This document shows positions 33,393 to 42,160 of a stretch of DNA of 64,000 nt, piece after piece. Below the pieces are notes generated by a model. That model was not told the origin of the DNA. It made no database searches and saw only the letters and a program-made list of their open reading frames with translations. The number at the start of each line of letters is the position of its first letter. Within the stretch, counting starts at the first letter, position 1. The stretch comes from Verrucomicrobiota bacterium (GTDB lineage Bacteria > Verrucomicrobiota > Verrucomicrobiia > Opitutales > Opitutaceae). A program made the translations under genes and the position numbers. The DNA lies in the NCBI GenBank assembly GCA_026398135.1, contig JAPLTN010000109.1, positions 1 through 64,000 of the forward strand. Reading direction: 5' to 3'.

Positions 33393-33421
33393 TTGACACA
33401 CCCCATGTCGAACCGGTGTTT
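33393..33421 (+). promoter_or_regulatory. Candidate promoter of rpmJ-rpmE2
   Basis: A consensus TTGACA at 33393-33398 lies 34 bases before the rpmJ start. The -10 at the right spacing (GTGTTT) is weak, so only the -35 half is persuasive. No Zur-box-like palindrome was seen here. Confidence 0.3.
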
Positions 33422-33432
33422 TCTTCCTTTTT

Positions 33433-33558
33433 ATGAAAGTTGTTTCCTCCATCAAATCCGCGAAGAAGCGTCACCCTGACTGCCAAGTCGTGCGCCGCAA
33501 GGGCCGCATCTACGTGATCAACAAGACCGACCCGCGCTACAAGGCTCGCCAAGGCTAA
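33433..33558 (+). CDS. rpmJ: 50S ribosomal protein L36, zinc-independent (C-minus) form
   Basis: 41 aa, [20 protein letters not shown] then [21 protein letters not shown]. The zinc-binding L36 has four ligands (C..C...C....H); this one has a single cysteine, so it belongs to the zinc-free YkgO-type paralogue group. It is followed after 33 bases by a zinc-free L31, the same pairing as ykgO/ykgM in E. coli. The downstream terminator closes the operon. Confidence 0.95.
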   Translation: MKVVSSIKSAKKRHPDCQVVRRKGRIYVINKTDPRYKARQG

Positions 33559-33591
33559 TCCGGCTAACGCCGACCTAACTAACTCACCACC

Positions 33592-33855
33592 ATGAAGAGC
33601 GAAGGCCATCCCTCCCTTAACGACGTCTGCTTCCTAGACGTCGCCTCCGGTAAGAAATTTCTCACCAGATCCACCGTCAAGTCGGCCCGCAAGGAGACGA
33701 TCAACGGCGTTGAATACCACGTCATCATCCGCGACGTGACCATGGACTCGCATCCCGCCTACACCGGCGAGAAGCGCATCGTGGACACCGCCGGTCGCGT
33801 GGAGAAGTTCACCACCAAGTTCCGCCGCGGCGCCGCTCCGGTCGCCAAGAAGTAA
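33592..33855 (+). CDS. rpmE2: 50S ribosomal protein L31, type B (zinc-independent)
   Basis: 87 aa, MKSEGHPSLNDVCFLDVASG then KFLTRSTVKSARKET, DVTMDSHPAYTGEKR and a basic end. The length and the lack of the CxxC pair mark it as type B. L31 bridges the two ribosomal subunits. In organisms that own both forms, type B replaces the zinc form under zinc starvation; whether a zinc form exists here cannot be seen in this window. Confidence 0.95.
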   Translation: MKSEGHPSLNDVCFLDVASGKKFLTRSTVKSARKETINGVEYHVIIRDVTMDSHPAYTGEKRIVDTAGRVEKFTTKFRRGAAPVAKK

Positions 33856-33885
33856 GTTTTCAACGACTGCCTTTCGGTGTTTTTT

Positions 33886-33922
33886 AAAAACCCGCCGCAC
33901 TCTTCGGAGCCGGCGGGTTTTT
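33886..33922 (+). terminator. Terminator of rpmJ-rpmE2
   Basis: AAAAACCCGCCG pairs with CGGCGGGTTTTT around a 13-base loop, about 30 bases after the rpmE2 stop. It has A and T runs on both sides and could work in both directions. Confidence 0.88.
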
Positions 33923-33999
33923 CGTGTCGGGTGGAGCATTCCTGCGGCGGGGATACAACCGGCCTTGCCTAGCGCCTGGGGCTTTACCAAGTTGCGGCG

Positions 34000-34497
34000 A
34001 TGGAATCCCACGAGTTGCTCAAGGACGTCCTCAAACGCACCAGCGCGAAACAGATCGCGGCGGATATGAATTTGTCGCTTTCGCTGATCTATAAGTGGGC
34101 GGAACCGCCGATCGACGTGGCGGGCAGTGGTTCGAGTAATCCGCTGGATCGGATCGAGCAGTTGATCAAATCGACCGGGGATGTGCGGGTGGCGCACTGG
34201 GTGTGCTGCCGGGCAGGGGGCTTTTTTATCGCCAATCCACCGGTGAAGGCGACGCGGCAGGCACTGGTGCCCGCGACCAACGAAATCGTGCGGGATTTTG
34301 CCGATCTTTTGGGGGTGATATCGGCTGCGAGCGCCGACCAGCAGGTGACGGCGGCCGAGGCCAAGAGCATCCGCGCCAAATGGGAGGAGTTGAAGACCGC
34401 GACCGAGGGTTTCGTGAACGCGGCGGAAAAAGGCGCTTACCGCGATCACCCGCCCGCTGCTTCGGCGGCCACGCCGGCTCCGGCAAAGCCTCGCTAG
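34000..34497 (+). CDS. Helix-turn-helix protein resembling phage CII-type regulators
   Basis: 165 aa. The N-terminus MESHELLKDVLKRTSAKQIA, then ADMNLSLSLIYKWAEPP, is a clear helix-turn-helix. It is followed by NPLDRIEQLIKSTGD and HWVCCRAGGFFI, a layout like the Phage_CP76 regulator family. The C-terminal half is helical (ADQQVTAAEAKSIRAKWEEL) and ends in an Ala/Pro tail. Nothing else here looks like a prophage, so it is probably a domesticated chromosomal regulator. It converges on the HAD gene with six bases between. Confidence 0.65.
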   Translation: MESHELLKDVLKRTSAKQIAADMNLSLSLIYKWAEPPIDVAGSGSSNPLDRIEQLIKSTGDVRVAHWVCCRAGGFFIANPPVKATRQALVPATNEIVRDFADLLGVISAASADQQVTAAEAKSIRAKWEELKTATEGFVNAAEKGAYRDHPPAASAATPAPAKPR

Positions 34498-34503
34498 GCG
34501 GCG

Positions 34504-35181
34504 TCAGGCGGCGATGAAGGCGAAAAAAGCCTCCGCTTCGGCTGCGAGGTTTTCGATCAATAAATCCGGGGCGGCGGCGACCAGGCTTTCGCGGCTGGAG
34601 TAGCCGGTGTTTACCGTGATGGTGCGGGCACCGATGACCCGGCCGCAGGCGACGTCGTGCGGGGTATCGCCGATCACAAAAACGCGTTGTGGCGGGATGT
34701 CGCGGCCCAGGTGGGTGCGGGCGCGTTGGAGCGCATGAGGACCGAGTTCGTCGCGCGTCTCGCTGTCGTTGGCAAAGGCGCCGAAGGCGAAGCGCGACCA
34801 GAGGCCGTGGTGGTCGAGTTTGATTTTGGCGCCGGCGACCAGATTGCCGGTGAGGAGTGCGTTGAGGTAGCCCGAGGCGGCCGCGCGTTCGAGTGCGGCC
34901 TCGACGCCCGGCAGGACACGTGACGTGGCGGAGAGCCGGGCAGGCAATTCGGCAAAATAAGCTTCCGCCAAACGGGTGAGATTCGCCTCGTTGTATTCGT
35001 GGCCGGTGCGGGCGAAAATCTGGCGGATGATCCAGCGATCGGTGCGGCCGGCGAAGTCGATGTCATCCAGCGGGCGGTCGATGCCGAACGCGTTGTGCAG
35101 ACCGGCCCGAAGCGCGGCCATGCCCGAGCCGCCGGAGGCGAGCACGGTGCCGTCGATGTCCCAGAGGAGAAGCGTGTCCAT
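34504..35181 (-). CDS. HAD-superfamily hydrolase (phosphoglycolate phosphatase-like)
   Basis: 225 aa. Motif I is LLWDIDGTVLASGG, with the nucleophile aspartate; motif II is LLTGN near residue 110; motif III/IV is VFVIGDTPHDVACGR. The helical cap between them (IRQIFARTGHEYNEANLTRL) puts it in the subclass IA phosphatases. It probably dephosphorylates a small phosphometabolite; the substrate is not predictable. The final LLIENLAAEAEAF is also typical of the group. Confidence 0.85.
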   Translation of the reverse strand: MDTLLLWDIDGTVLASGGSGMAALRAGLHNAFGIDRPLDDIDFAGRTDRWIIRQIFARTGHEYNEANLTRLAEAYFAELPARLSATSRVLPGVEAALERAAASGYLNALLTGNLVAGAKIKLDHHGLWSRFAFGAFANDSETRDELGPHALQRARTHLGRDIPPQRVFVIGDTPHDVACGRVIGARTITVNTGYSSRESLVAAAPDLLIENLAAEAEAFFAFIAA

Positions 35182-35259
35182 AAGTGTGTTGGAAAAGCCG
35201 GGAGCCCAGTCGAAGCGCCGGCCGCTTGCGAGCTTTCGGTCCCGCGTTTACCTGTCGGC

Positions 35260-35709
35260 ATGAAAGCTTGGTTTCCTGTTTTCCATTTCGGTGTACGTTT
35301 GTCGGTAATCGTCGCGGCTGTGCTGCTGGCGGGCGGGTGTGCGACGACCGAGGCCCGCATCCGGCGCAATCAGACGGAATTCGACCGGCTCACGCCCGGG
35401 CAGCAGCAACTAATCCGCGAGGGGAAAATCGCCTTGGGGTTTACGCCCGAGATGGTGACGCTCGCCGCCGGCGCGCCTGATGAGCGCTGGGTCCGCACCG
35501 ATGCAAAAGGGCGTACGGAAATCTGGAGTTACACCCGTTACGCGTCTTCGGACGGCGTGCCGATTTACACCGGTTTTTATCACCGTTATCGCGGTTTTTA
35601 CCCCGGGTTTTACGATGAAAACGCTTTGGCGGCGGCGCGGGCGGTGGAGTATTTCCGGGTGGAGTTCACCGAGGGCAAGGTAAGCGTGGTGCAGCAGCAG
35701 GAACGGTGA
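35260..35709 (+). CDS. Putative lipoprotein, SmpA/OmlA-like small domain
   Basis: 149 aa from the ATG at 35260. The signal sequence ends in a lipobox-like VLLAGGC near residue 28. The mature part, TPGQQQLIREGKIALGFTPE, MVTLAAGAPDERWVR, then GRTEIWSYTRY, has the helix-helix-beta pattern of the SmpA/OmlA family, small outer-membrane assembly or stress lipoproteins; this resemblance is suggestive rather than certain. The C-terminus is Tyr/Phe-rich (YTGFYHRYRGFYPGFY). A small GGGCGG/CCGCCC hairpin lies beyond the stop at 35783-35801. Confidence 0.65.
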   Translation: MKAWFPVFHFGVRLSVIVAAVLLAGGCATTEARIRRNQTEFDRLTPGQQQLIREGKIALGFTPEMVTLAAGAPDERWVRTDAKGRTEIWSYTRYASSDGVPIYTGFYHRYRGFYPGFYDENALAAARAVEYFRVEFTEGKVSVVQQQER

Positions 35710-35820
35710 GACGCGAGAAGCGGGCGGGCGGGTGGGGTGCGGTCGCTTAAAGTCACATTTTAGACGGGAAAATGCCGTTGCCGGGCGGAGTGCAGCCGCC
35801 CTTTATATCGACTTTTACCT

Positions 35821-37242
35821 ATGGCATCGCACCCACTTGTCGCAGCGTTCCAACAGGCCGGCCAAGGCCATGTATTCGCCCACTTCGAGCAGCTAACTCC
35901 TGGTCAACAGGCGGAGTTGCTGGCCGATGCCGGTGAGATCGATCTCGCCGAGATTGCCGAGTTGGACCGCACGCTGGTGCAAAAGAACGCGGCGGCGGGC
36001 CTCGATCTGACGGATTTGACGCCCGCTTCCTACGAGGCCTTTCCCCAAAACGGCGGAGATGCCGCGGCTTGGGCGGTGGCCAAGGCCGAGGGCGAGGACG
36101 CGTTGCGCGCCGGTCGTGTGGCGGCTTTCGTGGTCGCGGGCGGGCAGGGCACGCGGCTGGGTTACGACGGCCCCAAGGGCACCTATCCGGTGACGCCGGT
36201 GTTGAAGAAAACCTTGTTTCAGGTCTTTGCGGAAAAGATCCGCGCCGCGGGTGCGCGTTATGGCCGGCCGCTGCACTGGTTCATCATGACCAGCCATATC
36301 AACCACGCCGCCACCGAGGCGTTTTTCCGCGAGCATGGTTTTTTCGGGCTGGCGGAGAACACGGTGCATTTTTTCCGCCAAGGGCGCATGCCGGCGGTTG
36401 GGTTTGATGGAAAGATCCTGCTGGAGGCGAAGCACCGCATCGCCATGTCGCCCGATGGCCACGGCGGCTCGCTCCGGGCTTTGCAGCGCAGCGGCGCGCT
36501 GGATCTGATGCAGCGCGAGGGCATCGACATCCTGAGCTATTTCCAGGTGGACAATCCGATGGTGCGTTTCATCGACCCCGCCTTCGTGGGCTGGCATCTG
36601 CGCACGCGCTCCGAGATGAGCAGCAAGATGGTGCCGAAGGCCTACGCCGGGGAAAAAGTGGGGCACTTCTGCGCCCAGCGCGGCCGCACCGTGGTGATCG
36701 AGTATTCCGATCTGCCCAAGGAGCGCCAGGAGGAGGTCGATCCGGCGACCGGACGCCTGCGTTTCATCGCGGGTTCGGTGGCCATTCACCTGCTGGATCG
36801 CGAATTCATCCGCCGCATGGCGACGGGCGCGGATGCGCTGCCCTTCCATCGCGCGGACAAAAAGATCCCCTGCCTCGATGCGGCCGGCAATCTGGTGAAG
36901 CCGGAAAAGCCGAATGGCGTGAAGTTCGAGCTGTTCGTTTTCGACGCGCTGCCTTTCGCCAGCAACCCGGTCGTGATCGAGGCGAGCCGCGCCGACGATT
37001 TCTCCCCGGTGAAAAACGCCGAAGGCATCGATTCGCCCAAGACCTGCGCCGACGACCAGGTGCGGCAGTTCACCCGCTGGGCCAACGCCCACGGCGCGGC
37101 CTTGCCGATGGATGCCACCGGTTTGCCGCCCTTCGCCTTTGAGGTGTCGCCGCTCTTTGGTTACGATGAAGACAGCTTCGCCGCCGCCTGGGCCGCCCGT
37201 TCCGACGCGCCCGTCATCGCTGCGGGTTCTGTGCTTTCATAA
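35821..37242 (+). CDS. UDP-sugar pyrophosphorylase, eukaryotic UAP1-like (UDPGP family)
   Basis: 473 aa. The nucleotide-binding loop GGQGTRLGYDGPKG near residue 108 and the following TYPVTPVLKKTLFQ mark the UDPGP family. HWFIMTSHINHAATEAFF, then FFRQGRMPAVGFDGK, SPDGHGGSLRAL and YFQVDNPMVRFIDP give the UAP1-like uridyltransferase pattern. It should join UTP and a hexosamine (or hexose) 1-phosphate. The next gene, 44 bases on, is a phospho-sugar mutase that could supply the 1-phosphate, so the pair probably makes a nucleotide sugar for cell-wall or storage polymers. Confidence 0.88.
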   Translation: MASHPLVAAFQQAGQGHVFAHFEQLTPGQQAELLADAGEIDLAEIAELDRTLVQKNAAAGLDLTDLTPASYEAFPQNGGDAAAWAVAKAEGEDALRAGRVAAFVVAGGQGTRLGYDGPKGTYPVTPVLKKTLFQVFAEKIRAAGARYGRPLHWFIMTSHINHAATEAFFREHGFFGLAENTVHFFRQGRMPAVGFDGKILLEAKHRIAMSPDGHGGSLRALQRSGALDLMQREGIDILSYFQVDNPMVRFIDPAFVGWHLRTRSEMSSKMVPKAYAGEKVGHFCAQRGRTVVIEYSDLPKERQEEVDPATGRLRFIAGSVAIHLLDREFIRRMATGADALPFHRADKKIPCLDAAGNLVKPEKPNGVKFELFVFDALPFASNPVVIEASRADDFSPVKNAEGIDSPKTCADDQVRQFTRWANAHGAALPMDATGLPPFAFEVSPLFGYDEDSFAAAWAARSDAPVIAAGSVLS

Positions 37243-37286
37243 ATCGCACGCTCCCCAATCGCTCCTCGCCCACCACGTTTTTAACC

Positions 37287-39248
37287 ATGTCCCTCCCGAC
37301 CGCCCTTCGAGCCGCCGCAGCCTCCGGCCAGCTGTTGCCCGCGACCCTGAAAAACCTCGAAATCTGGCTCGCCGCCGGTCTGCCGACCTGGGCGACCGCC
37401 AGCCTCGACGAACTTGCCGCCAAGCAGGCCTGGGGCGAACTCAATGACCGTTTTTACCGCGATCTGGAATTCGGCACCGGCGGCATGCGTGGCCGCACGA
37501 TCGGCGCGGTGACGACCTCCGCCGAGCAGGGGCAGGTGGGCCCGCTGGGCACGCCCGAGCATGCCGCCATCGGCAGCAATATCCTTAACGATTACACGCT
37601 GGTCCGCGCCACCATCGGACTTTTCCGCTACACCGCCGGCTATCTGGCGGCCAAGGGTGACCCGCGCCTGCCCGCTCTGGTGATCGCGCACGATGTGCGG
37701 CACTTCTCGCGGCATTTCTGCGAACTGGCCGCCTCCACCTGGTCGCGCCTCGGCGGACAGGCGTATATCTTCGCCGGTCCCCGCTCCACGCCCCAGCTCA
37801 GCTTCACCGTGCGCTGGCTCGGCGCGCACACCGGCGTGGTGATTACCGCCAGCCACAACCCGCCGCACGACAACGGCTTCAAGGCCTACTTCGAGGACGG
37901 CGCGCAGGTGATCGCCCCGCATGACAAGGGCATCGTCACCCAGGTCGGCCAAGTGCCGCTTTCCGAAATCGCCGCCTACTTGGTCAAGGACCTCTTGCGT
38001 GTGGTCACGTTGGGTGAATCCGCCGATGCCGCCTACCGCGCGGCCGCCGCCACGGCGGTGATCGACCGTTCGGTTTTCGCCGCCGCCAAGCTCAAGGTCG
38101 CGTTCACTTCCATCCACGGCGTGGGTAACATCATGTCCATGCCGCTGCTCAAGGATTGCGGCGTGGAGCTCCACGAAGAGCCCGCCCAGGCGGTTCACGA
38201 TCCGCGTTTCCCTACCGTAAAATCCCCCAACCCTGAAAATGCCGACGCGCTCGCCCTCGCGGTGAAGCTGGCCGAGGAGAAGGGGCTGGATTTGGTGATG
38301 GCGACCGATCCCGATTGCGACCGCATGGGGTGCGCGGTGCGCGGCAAGGACGGCAAGATGCACCTGCTCACCGGCAACCAGATCGGCGCGCTGATGACGG
38401 ATTATCGCATTTCACGTTACAAGGAGCTGGGCGTGATTCCCCAGGCCGGAAGCCCTCAAGCGGCTTTAGTTAAGACCTTTGTGACCACCGGCTTGCAAGA
38501 TGAGATTGCCCGCAGCCACGGCGTGAAAGTCGTGAACACCCTCACTGGTTTCAAGTGGATCGCGGCCAAGATTCGCGGTTACGAGGAACAACTCAAAGCC
38601 GGTTATCTGGCCAAACACGGGGCCGCGCTTGATTACAACGCCACGCCCTTCGCGGCCCGCGCCAAGTTGCTCCAAGAGTTTTCCACCTTCTATGTTTTCG
38701 GCTGCGAAGAGAGCTATGGCTACCTGGCCAACGACCTCGTGCGCGACAAGGACGGCAACTCCGCCTGCCTGATGCTGGCCGAGGTGGCCGCTTACGTGAA
38801 GAGCCGGGGACTCACCGTGCCGGAGTATCTCGACGAAATCTACCTGCGCACCAGCTACTACCTCGAAGGCGTGGTGAATCTTTACTACGAAGGCGCGAGT
38901 GGCGCGGCCAAGATCAAGCGCATCCTCATCACCTATCGTGAAAATCCGCCGACGGCGTTTGGCGACGTGGCGGTGACGAAGTTCGAGGATTTTGGCCGCA
39001 TGGACATCCGCGACGCCGACGGAGAACTGGTGCCCAAAAACGATCTCTACGTGGTGACTCTGGCCAACGGCTACACCTTCGCCGCGCGCGGTTCGGGCAC
39101 CGAGCCGAAGATGAAGTTCTATGTTTTCGCCAAGGCTACGGTGCAGACTGCCGCCGAACTGCCCTCCGTGAAGACGGCGGTGAAAGCAGAACTGGACCGC
39201 GTGAAGGCCCTCATCGAAGCCGACGCCCAGCGCCGAGCCGAGGGCTGA
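37287..39248 (+). CDS. Phospho-sugar mutase (phosphoglucomutase/phosphomannomutase family)
   Basis: 653 aa, longer than the roughly 580 aa of PgcA-type enzymes. The phosphoserine loop is GVVITASHNPPHDNGFKAY, the metal loop ATDPDCDRMGCAV, the sugar-binding loop GCEESYGYLANDLVRDKDG, and the C-terminal phosphate-binding loop ARGSGTEPKMKFYVF. The N-terminal GTGGMRGRTIGAV is typical too. It interconverts sugar 6- and 1-phosphates. It directly follows the pyrophosphorylase gene. Extra length lies mainly in the C-terminal half. Confidence 0.92.
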   Translation: MSLPTALRAAAASGQLLPATLKNLEIWLAAGLPTWATASLDELAAKQAWGELNDRFYRDLEFGTGGMRGRTIGAVTTSAEQGQVGPLGTPEHAAIGSNILNDYTLVRATIGLFRYTAGYLAAKGDPRLPALVIAHDVRHFSRHFCELAASTWSRLGGQAYIFAGPRSTPQLSFTVRWLGAHTGVVITASHNPPHDNGFKAYFEDGAQVIAPHDKGIVTQVGQVPLSEIAAYLVKDLLRVVTLGESADAAYRAAAATAVIDRSVFAAAKLKVAFTSIHGVGNIMSMPLLKDCGVELHEEPAQAVHDPRFPTVKSPNPENADALALAVKLAEEKGLDLVMATDPDCDRMGCAVRGKDGKMHLLTGNQIGALMTDYRISRYKELGVIPQAGSPQAALVKTFVTTGLQDEIARSHGVKVVNTLTGFKWIAAKIRGYEEQLKAGYLAKHGAALDYNATPFAARAKLLQEFSTFYVFGCEESYGYLANDLVRDKDGNSACLMLAEVAAYVKSRGLTVPEYLDEIYLRTSYYLEGVVNLYYEGASGAAKIKRILITYRENPPTAFGDVAVTKFEDFGRMDIRDADGELVPKNDLYVVTLANGYTFAARGSGTEPKMKFYVFAKATVQTAAELPSVKTAVKAELDRVKALIEADAQRRAEG

Positions 39249-39278
39249 GCGCCCGACGCGCGGACGGACCAAGCAGTC

Positions 39279-39354
39279 GTGACACAGGCATTCTTGCCTG
39301 TGGGCTCGATTCGGGTGCAAACGAACCGAGCACAGACAGGAATGTCTGTTTCAC
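39279..39354. repeat. Dispersed CAGGCATTCTTGCCTG-type palindromic repeat
   Basis: Arms GTGACACAGGCATTC and GAATGTCTGTTTCAC are imperfect inverses, and the left arm itself contains the palindrome CACAGGCATTCTTGCCTGTG. It fills the space between the converging mutase and cheW genes and may serve both as terminator. A related shorter element with CAGGCAAGAATGC lies at about 60147-60195. Confidence 0.6.
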
Positions 39355-39849
39355 TCAAACGATCTTGGCCAGGCGCTCGATGGTCTCGGGGGCGACCACG
39401 CGCTCGATGTCGAGCAGGGTTTTCACCACGCCTTTGATCTTGGCCAAACCGAGCAGGTAGGAGGTGTCGATGCGGGCGCCGAATTCCGGGGTGGGCTCGA
39501 TCTCGGCCCCGGTGAGGCTGACGACTTCCTCGACGCTATCCACCACCAGTCCCATCTGGACGTTGCGACCTGCTTCGAGGGCGATTTGCACCACCACCAC
39601 GCAGGTGCGTTCGGCGAGTTCGGCTTTGAGGCCGAATTTGATCCGGAGATCGATGACCGGAATCACCCGGCCTCGAAGATTGATCACACCCTTCACAAAG
39701 ACCGGCATTTGCGGCACGGGGGTAATCTTTTGCAGGCGAATGATTTCTCGGACCTTTAATACGGCGATGCCGTAGGCCTCGTTGTCGAGGACAACGGTCA
39801 GGTATTTGCCGGCGAGCCGGGCGGTGTCGGACGTGTTAACAGTGCTCAT
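39355..39849 (-). CDS. cheW: Chemotaxis coupling protein CheW
   Basis: 164 aa from the ATG at 39849 (MSTVNTSDTARLAG). The CheW fold is evident: KYLTVVLDNEAYGIAVLKVR, EIIRLQKITPVPQMPVFVKG, VINLRGRVIPVIDLRIKFG and GLVVDSVEEVVSL. It couples chemoreceptors to CheA. It stands back to back with cheA, 198 bases between the starts, so a divergent promoter region probably drives both. No receptor gene is in the window. Confidence 0.94.
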   Translation of the reverse strand: MSTVNTSDTARLAGKYLTVVLDNEAYGIAVLKVREIIRLQKITPVPQMPVFVKGVINLRGRVIPVIDLRIKFGLKAELAERTCVVVVQIALEAGRNVQMGLVVDSVEEVVSLTGAEIEPTPEFGARIDTSYLLGLAKIKGVVKTLLDIERVVAPETIERLAKIV

Positions 39850-40047
39850 TGAGGGGAAATAAGTTTTTTCGAATAAGCTTGGGCTATAAAATAGGCACAA
39901 AGACTTATCGGGCCGAACGAAGGGAACTTTACCGGTATTTGAACTATTTTTAGACCTATGAAAACCGGCTTAACTCCTAAAGTTGGGGGGCTTGCGTGCC
40001 GTAGGGAGCTGCGCCGCTCACATAGCGTAACCCCTTACCCGTCGTTT

Positions 40048-42147
40048 ATGACCCTCCAGGCTTCTGCTTTTGCCCTCCTTGACGATCTTGCCAGCCGCTT
40101 TGCCGGCGAATCCATATTCGCCCAGGCGGGCAGCGATGAGGGTTTAATCCCTTGTTATAGTTTACTTTCCGAAATGCTGGGACAGGTCGCGGATTTACCT
40201 GATTTCATCGGGGTTCTAAAGGGCCTGCACACGCGGCTGGATGTCTTGCTAAACGAGGCGAAGCCCTTGGATGCGAGCGCCGCGCAACACATCAAAGACA
40301 TTGCCGGCTGGCTTACCGGCGCCTTGGCCGCTGTGCGTCAGGGCAAAGCGCCCGACCCGCTCGTTACGGCCGCAACGAGCGCGCCGGTGGCGGCGGTGTC
40401 AGCGGCGGCGACGGCTCCCGTGGCGGTTCCCGCAGTCGATGAAATCATGCAGCTCGATCTGGCGGAGAACCGCGAGCTGCTGGGTGAGTTTCACTCCGAA
40501 GGTTTGGATCATTTACAGCAAATCGAGGCCGCTTTGCTGGCACTCGACGCCGTGCCCGGTGATCGTGATGCGCTCAACGGGCTTTTCCGCTCGTTTCACA
40601 CTATCAAGGGCGTGTCCGGATTTCTTCACTTAGTGCCGATGCACAAACTCACCCACGAGGTGGAGTCTCTGCTGGATTTGGCGCGGACTGATCGTTTGCG
40701 GCTCACCCCGGCCATTATCACGGAGGTTTTAAATAGCCGGGATGCGATTCAAGAGATGATGGGGCAGATCACGGTGGCCCTGGAAAACGGCCGCCAGCCC
40801 GACAAAGCCGTCCGCGTATCGCATCTGATCGCGGCGGTGCGTCGCTTATCCGTGCCCGATGTTGCCGGCGCCGCTTCGGCACCGGTCTCTGCTGCACCCG
40901 TGCCTTCCGCACCGGTGACACCGGTCGAGGCGAGCACCGCCACGACGGCTCCGCTTGCGAGCGAAGCCGGGGCCAAGCCGATGGCGGTGGCGGCCTCGTC
41001 CTCAGTACGGGTTAACACCGAGAAACTCGACTCGCTGGTCGATGTGGTGGGCGAGTTGGTGATCGTGCAGAGCCAGTTGATCGAGTCGGCCAAGGGCGTG
41101 GATGCCAGCGGCTCCACCCTGGTGCGGAATCTTGCCCAGCTCACACGCATTACGAAGGAGCTGCAACTTACCGCGATGTCGCTGCGCATGGTGCCGATCA
41201 AACCGACTTTTCAACGCATGGAGCGCCTGGTGCGCGATCTTTCGCGGGATTTCGGCAAGCAGGTCGCCTTTGAGACGCGAGGCGAGGAAACCGAGATAGA
41301 CCGTACCGTGGCGGAGGAAATCGTGGATCCGCTGGTTCACATGGTGCGCAACTCGCTCGACCACGGACTGGAGTCCCCTGCGGACCGGAGCAAGGCCGGC
41401 AAGCCGGAGCAGGGCCGGCTGCGACTCGCGGCGTTTCACGAGGGCAGCAATCTGGTGATCGAATTGGTGGACGACGGACGGGGCATCAACCGTGCCCGCG
41501 TGCTCGACAAGGCGCGCCGTCAGGGCCTCGTCGCGGAGGGGGTCAACCCTTCGCCGGATGAAATTGTTAACATGATTTTCCTCCCCGGGTTTTCCACGGC
41601 GGAGAAGGTGACGGCGGTCTCCGGTCGCGGTGTCGGCATGGACGTGGTGAAGCGCAATATCGAGCGGCTGCGTGGCCACATCCAGATCGATACCGAGGAA
41701 GGTCAGGGCACCACGTTCCGCATCCAGTTGCCGCTGACCACGGCCATCATCGACGGTTTGCTGGTCCGGGTGGGAGCGGACCGCTTCATCCTGCCGACCA
41801 TCATGGTGCAGGTCGCGTTGCGGCCTTCGCGCGGGATGCTCACCACCATTCAGGGCCGGGGCGAGGTCATGGATCACCGTGGCAAAATCCTGCCGCTGCA
41901 TCGACTGCACCGGCGTTTTGGCATCGAAGGCGCGGTGGAGGATCCCACCCAGGGCATCGTGGTCATTATCGAGCTGGGCGGCCGGGTGTATGCGCTGTTG
42001 GTGGACGAATTGCTCAACAAACAAGAAGTCGTGATCAAAAATCTCGGCGCTTATCTGCAAAACCTTCCGGGCGTGGCGGGCGGGGCGATTCTGGGCGATG
42101 GCACCATCGCGTTGATTTTGGATCCGGCGTCGCTGTGCTCGGGTTAA
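40048..42147 (+). CDS. cheA: Chemotaxis histidine kinase CheA
   Basis: 699 aa from the ATG at 40048; an earlier ATG at 39958 gives an implausible basic leader. An N-terminal helical region of about 125 residues of unknown type comes first. Then an HPt domain with the phosphorylated histidine in FRSFHTIKGVSGFLH, an Ala/Pro/Thr-rich linker, the dimerisation helices, and a kinase domain follow (VHMVRNSLDHGLESP; DDGRGI; GRGVGMDVVK; GQGTTFRIQLP). A CheW-like domain ends the protein. No separate CheY-binding P2 domain is obvious. Without cheY, cheB or cheR nearby, it may run a non-flagellar chemosensory pathway. Confidence 0.92.
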   Translation: MTLQASAFALLDDLASRFAGESIFAQAGSDEGLIPCYSLLSEMLGQVADLPDFIGVLKGLHTRLDVLLNEAKPLDASAAQHIKDIAGWLTGALAAVRQGKAPDPLVTAATSAPVAAVSAAATAPVAVPAVDEIMQLDLAENRELLGEFHSEGLDHLQQIEAALLALDAVPGDRDALNGLFRSFHTIKGVSGFLHLVPMHKLTHEVESLLDLARTDRLRLTPAIITEVLNSRDAIQEMMGQITVALENGRQPDKAVRVSHLIAAVRRLSVPDVAGAASAPVSAAPVPSAPVTPVEASTATTAPLASEAGAKPMAVAASSSVRVNTEKLDSLVDVVGELVIVQSQLIESAKGVDASGSTLVRNLAQLTRITKELQLTAMSLRMVPIKPTFQRMERLVRDLSRDFGKQVAFETRGEETEIDRTVAEEIVDPLVHMVRNSLDHGLESPADRSKAGKPEQGRLRLAAFHEGSNLVIELVDDGRGINRARVLDKARRQGLVAEGVNPSPDEIVNMIFLPGFSTAEKVTAVSGRGVGMDVVKRNIERLRGHIQIDTEEGQGTTFRIQLPLTTAIIDGLLVRVGADRFILPTIMVQVALRPSRGMLTTIQGRGEVMDHRGKILPLHRLHRRFGIEGAVEDPTQGIVVIIELGGRVYALLVDELLNKQEVVIKNLGAYLQNLPGVAGGAILGDGTIALILDPASLCSG

Positions 42148-42160
42148 GTGCGCCCGAATC

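Noticed and set aside
34000-34497. Prophage around the CII-like regulator
   Set aside because: No integrase, capsid, terminase or lysis gene is near, and neighbours are core genes.
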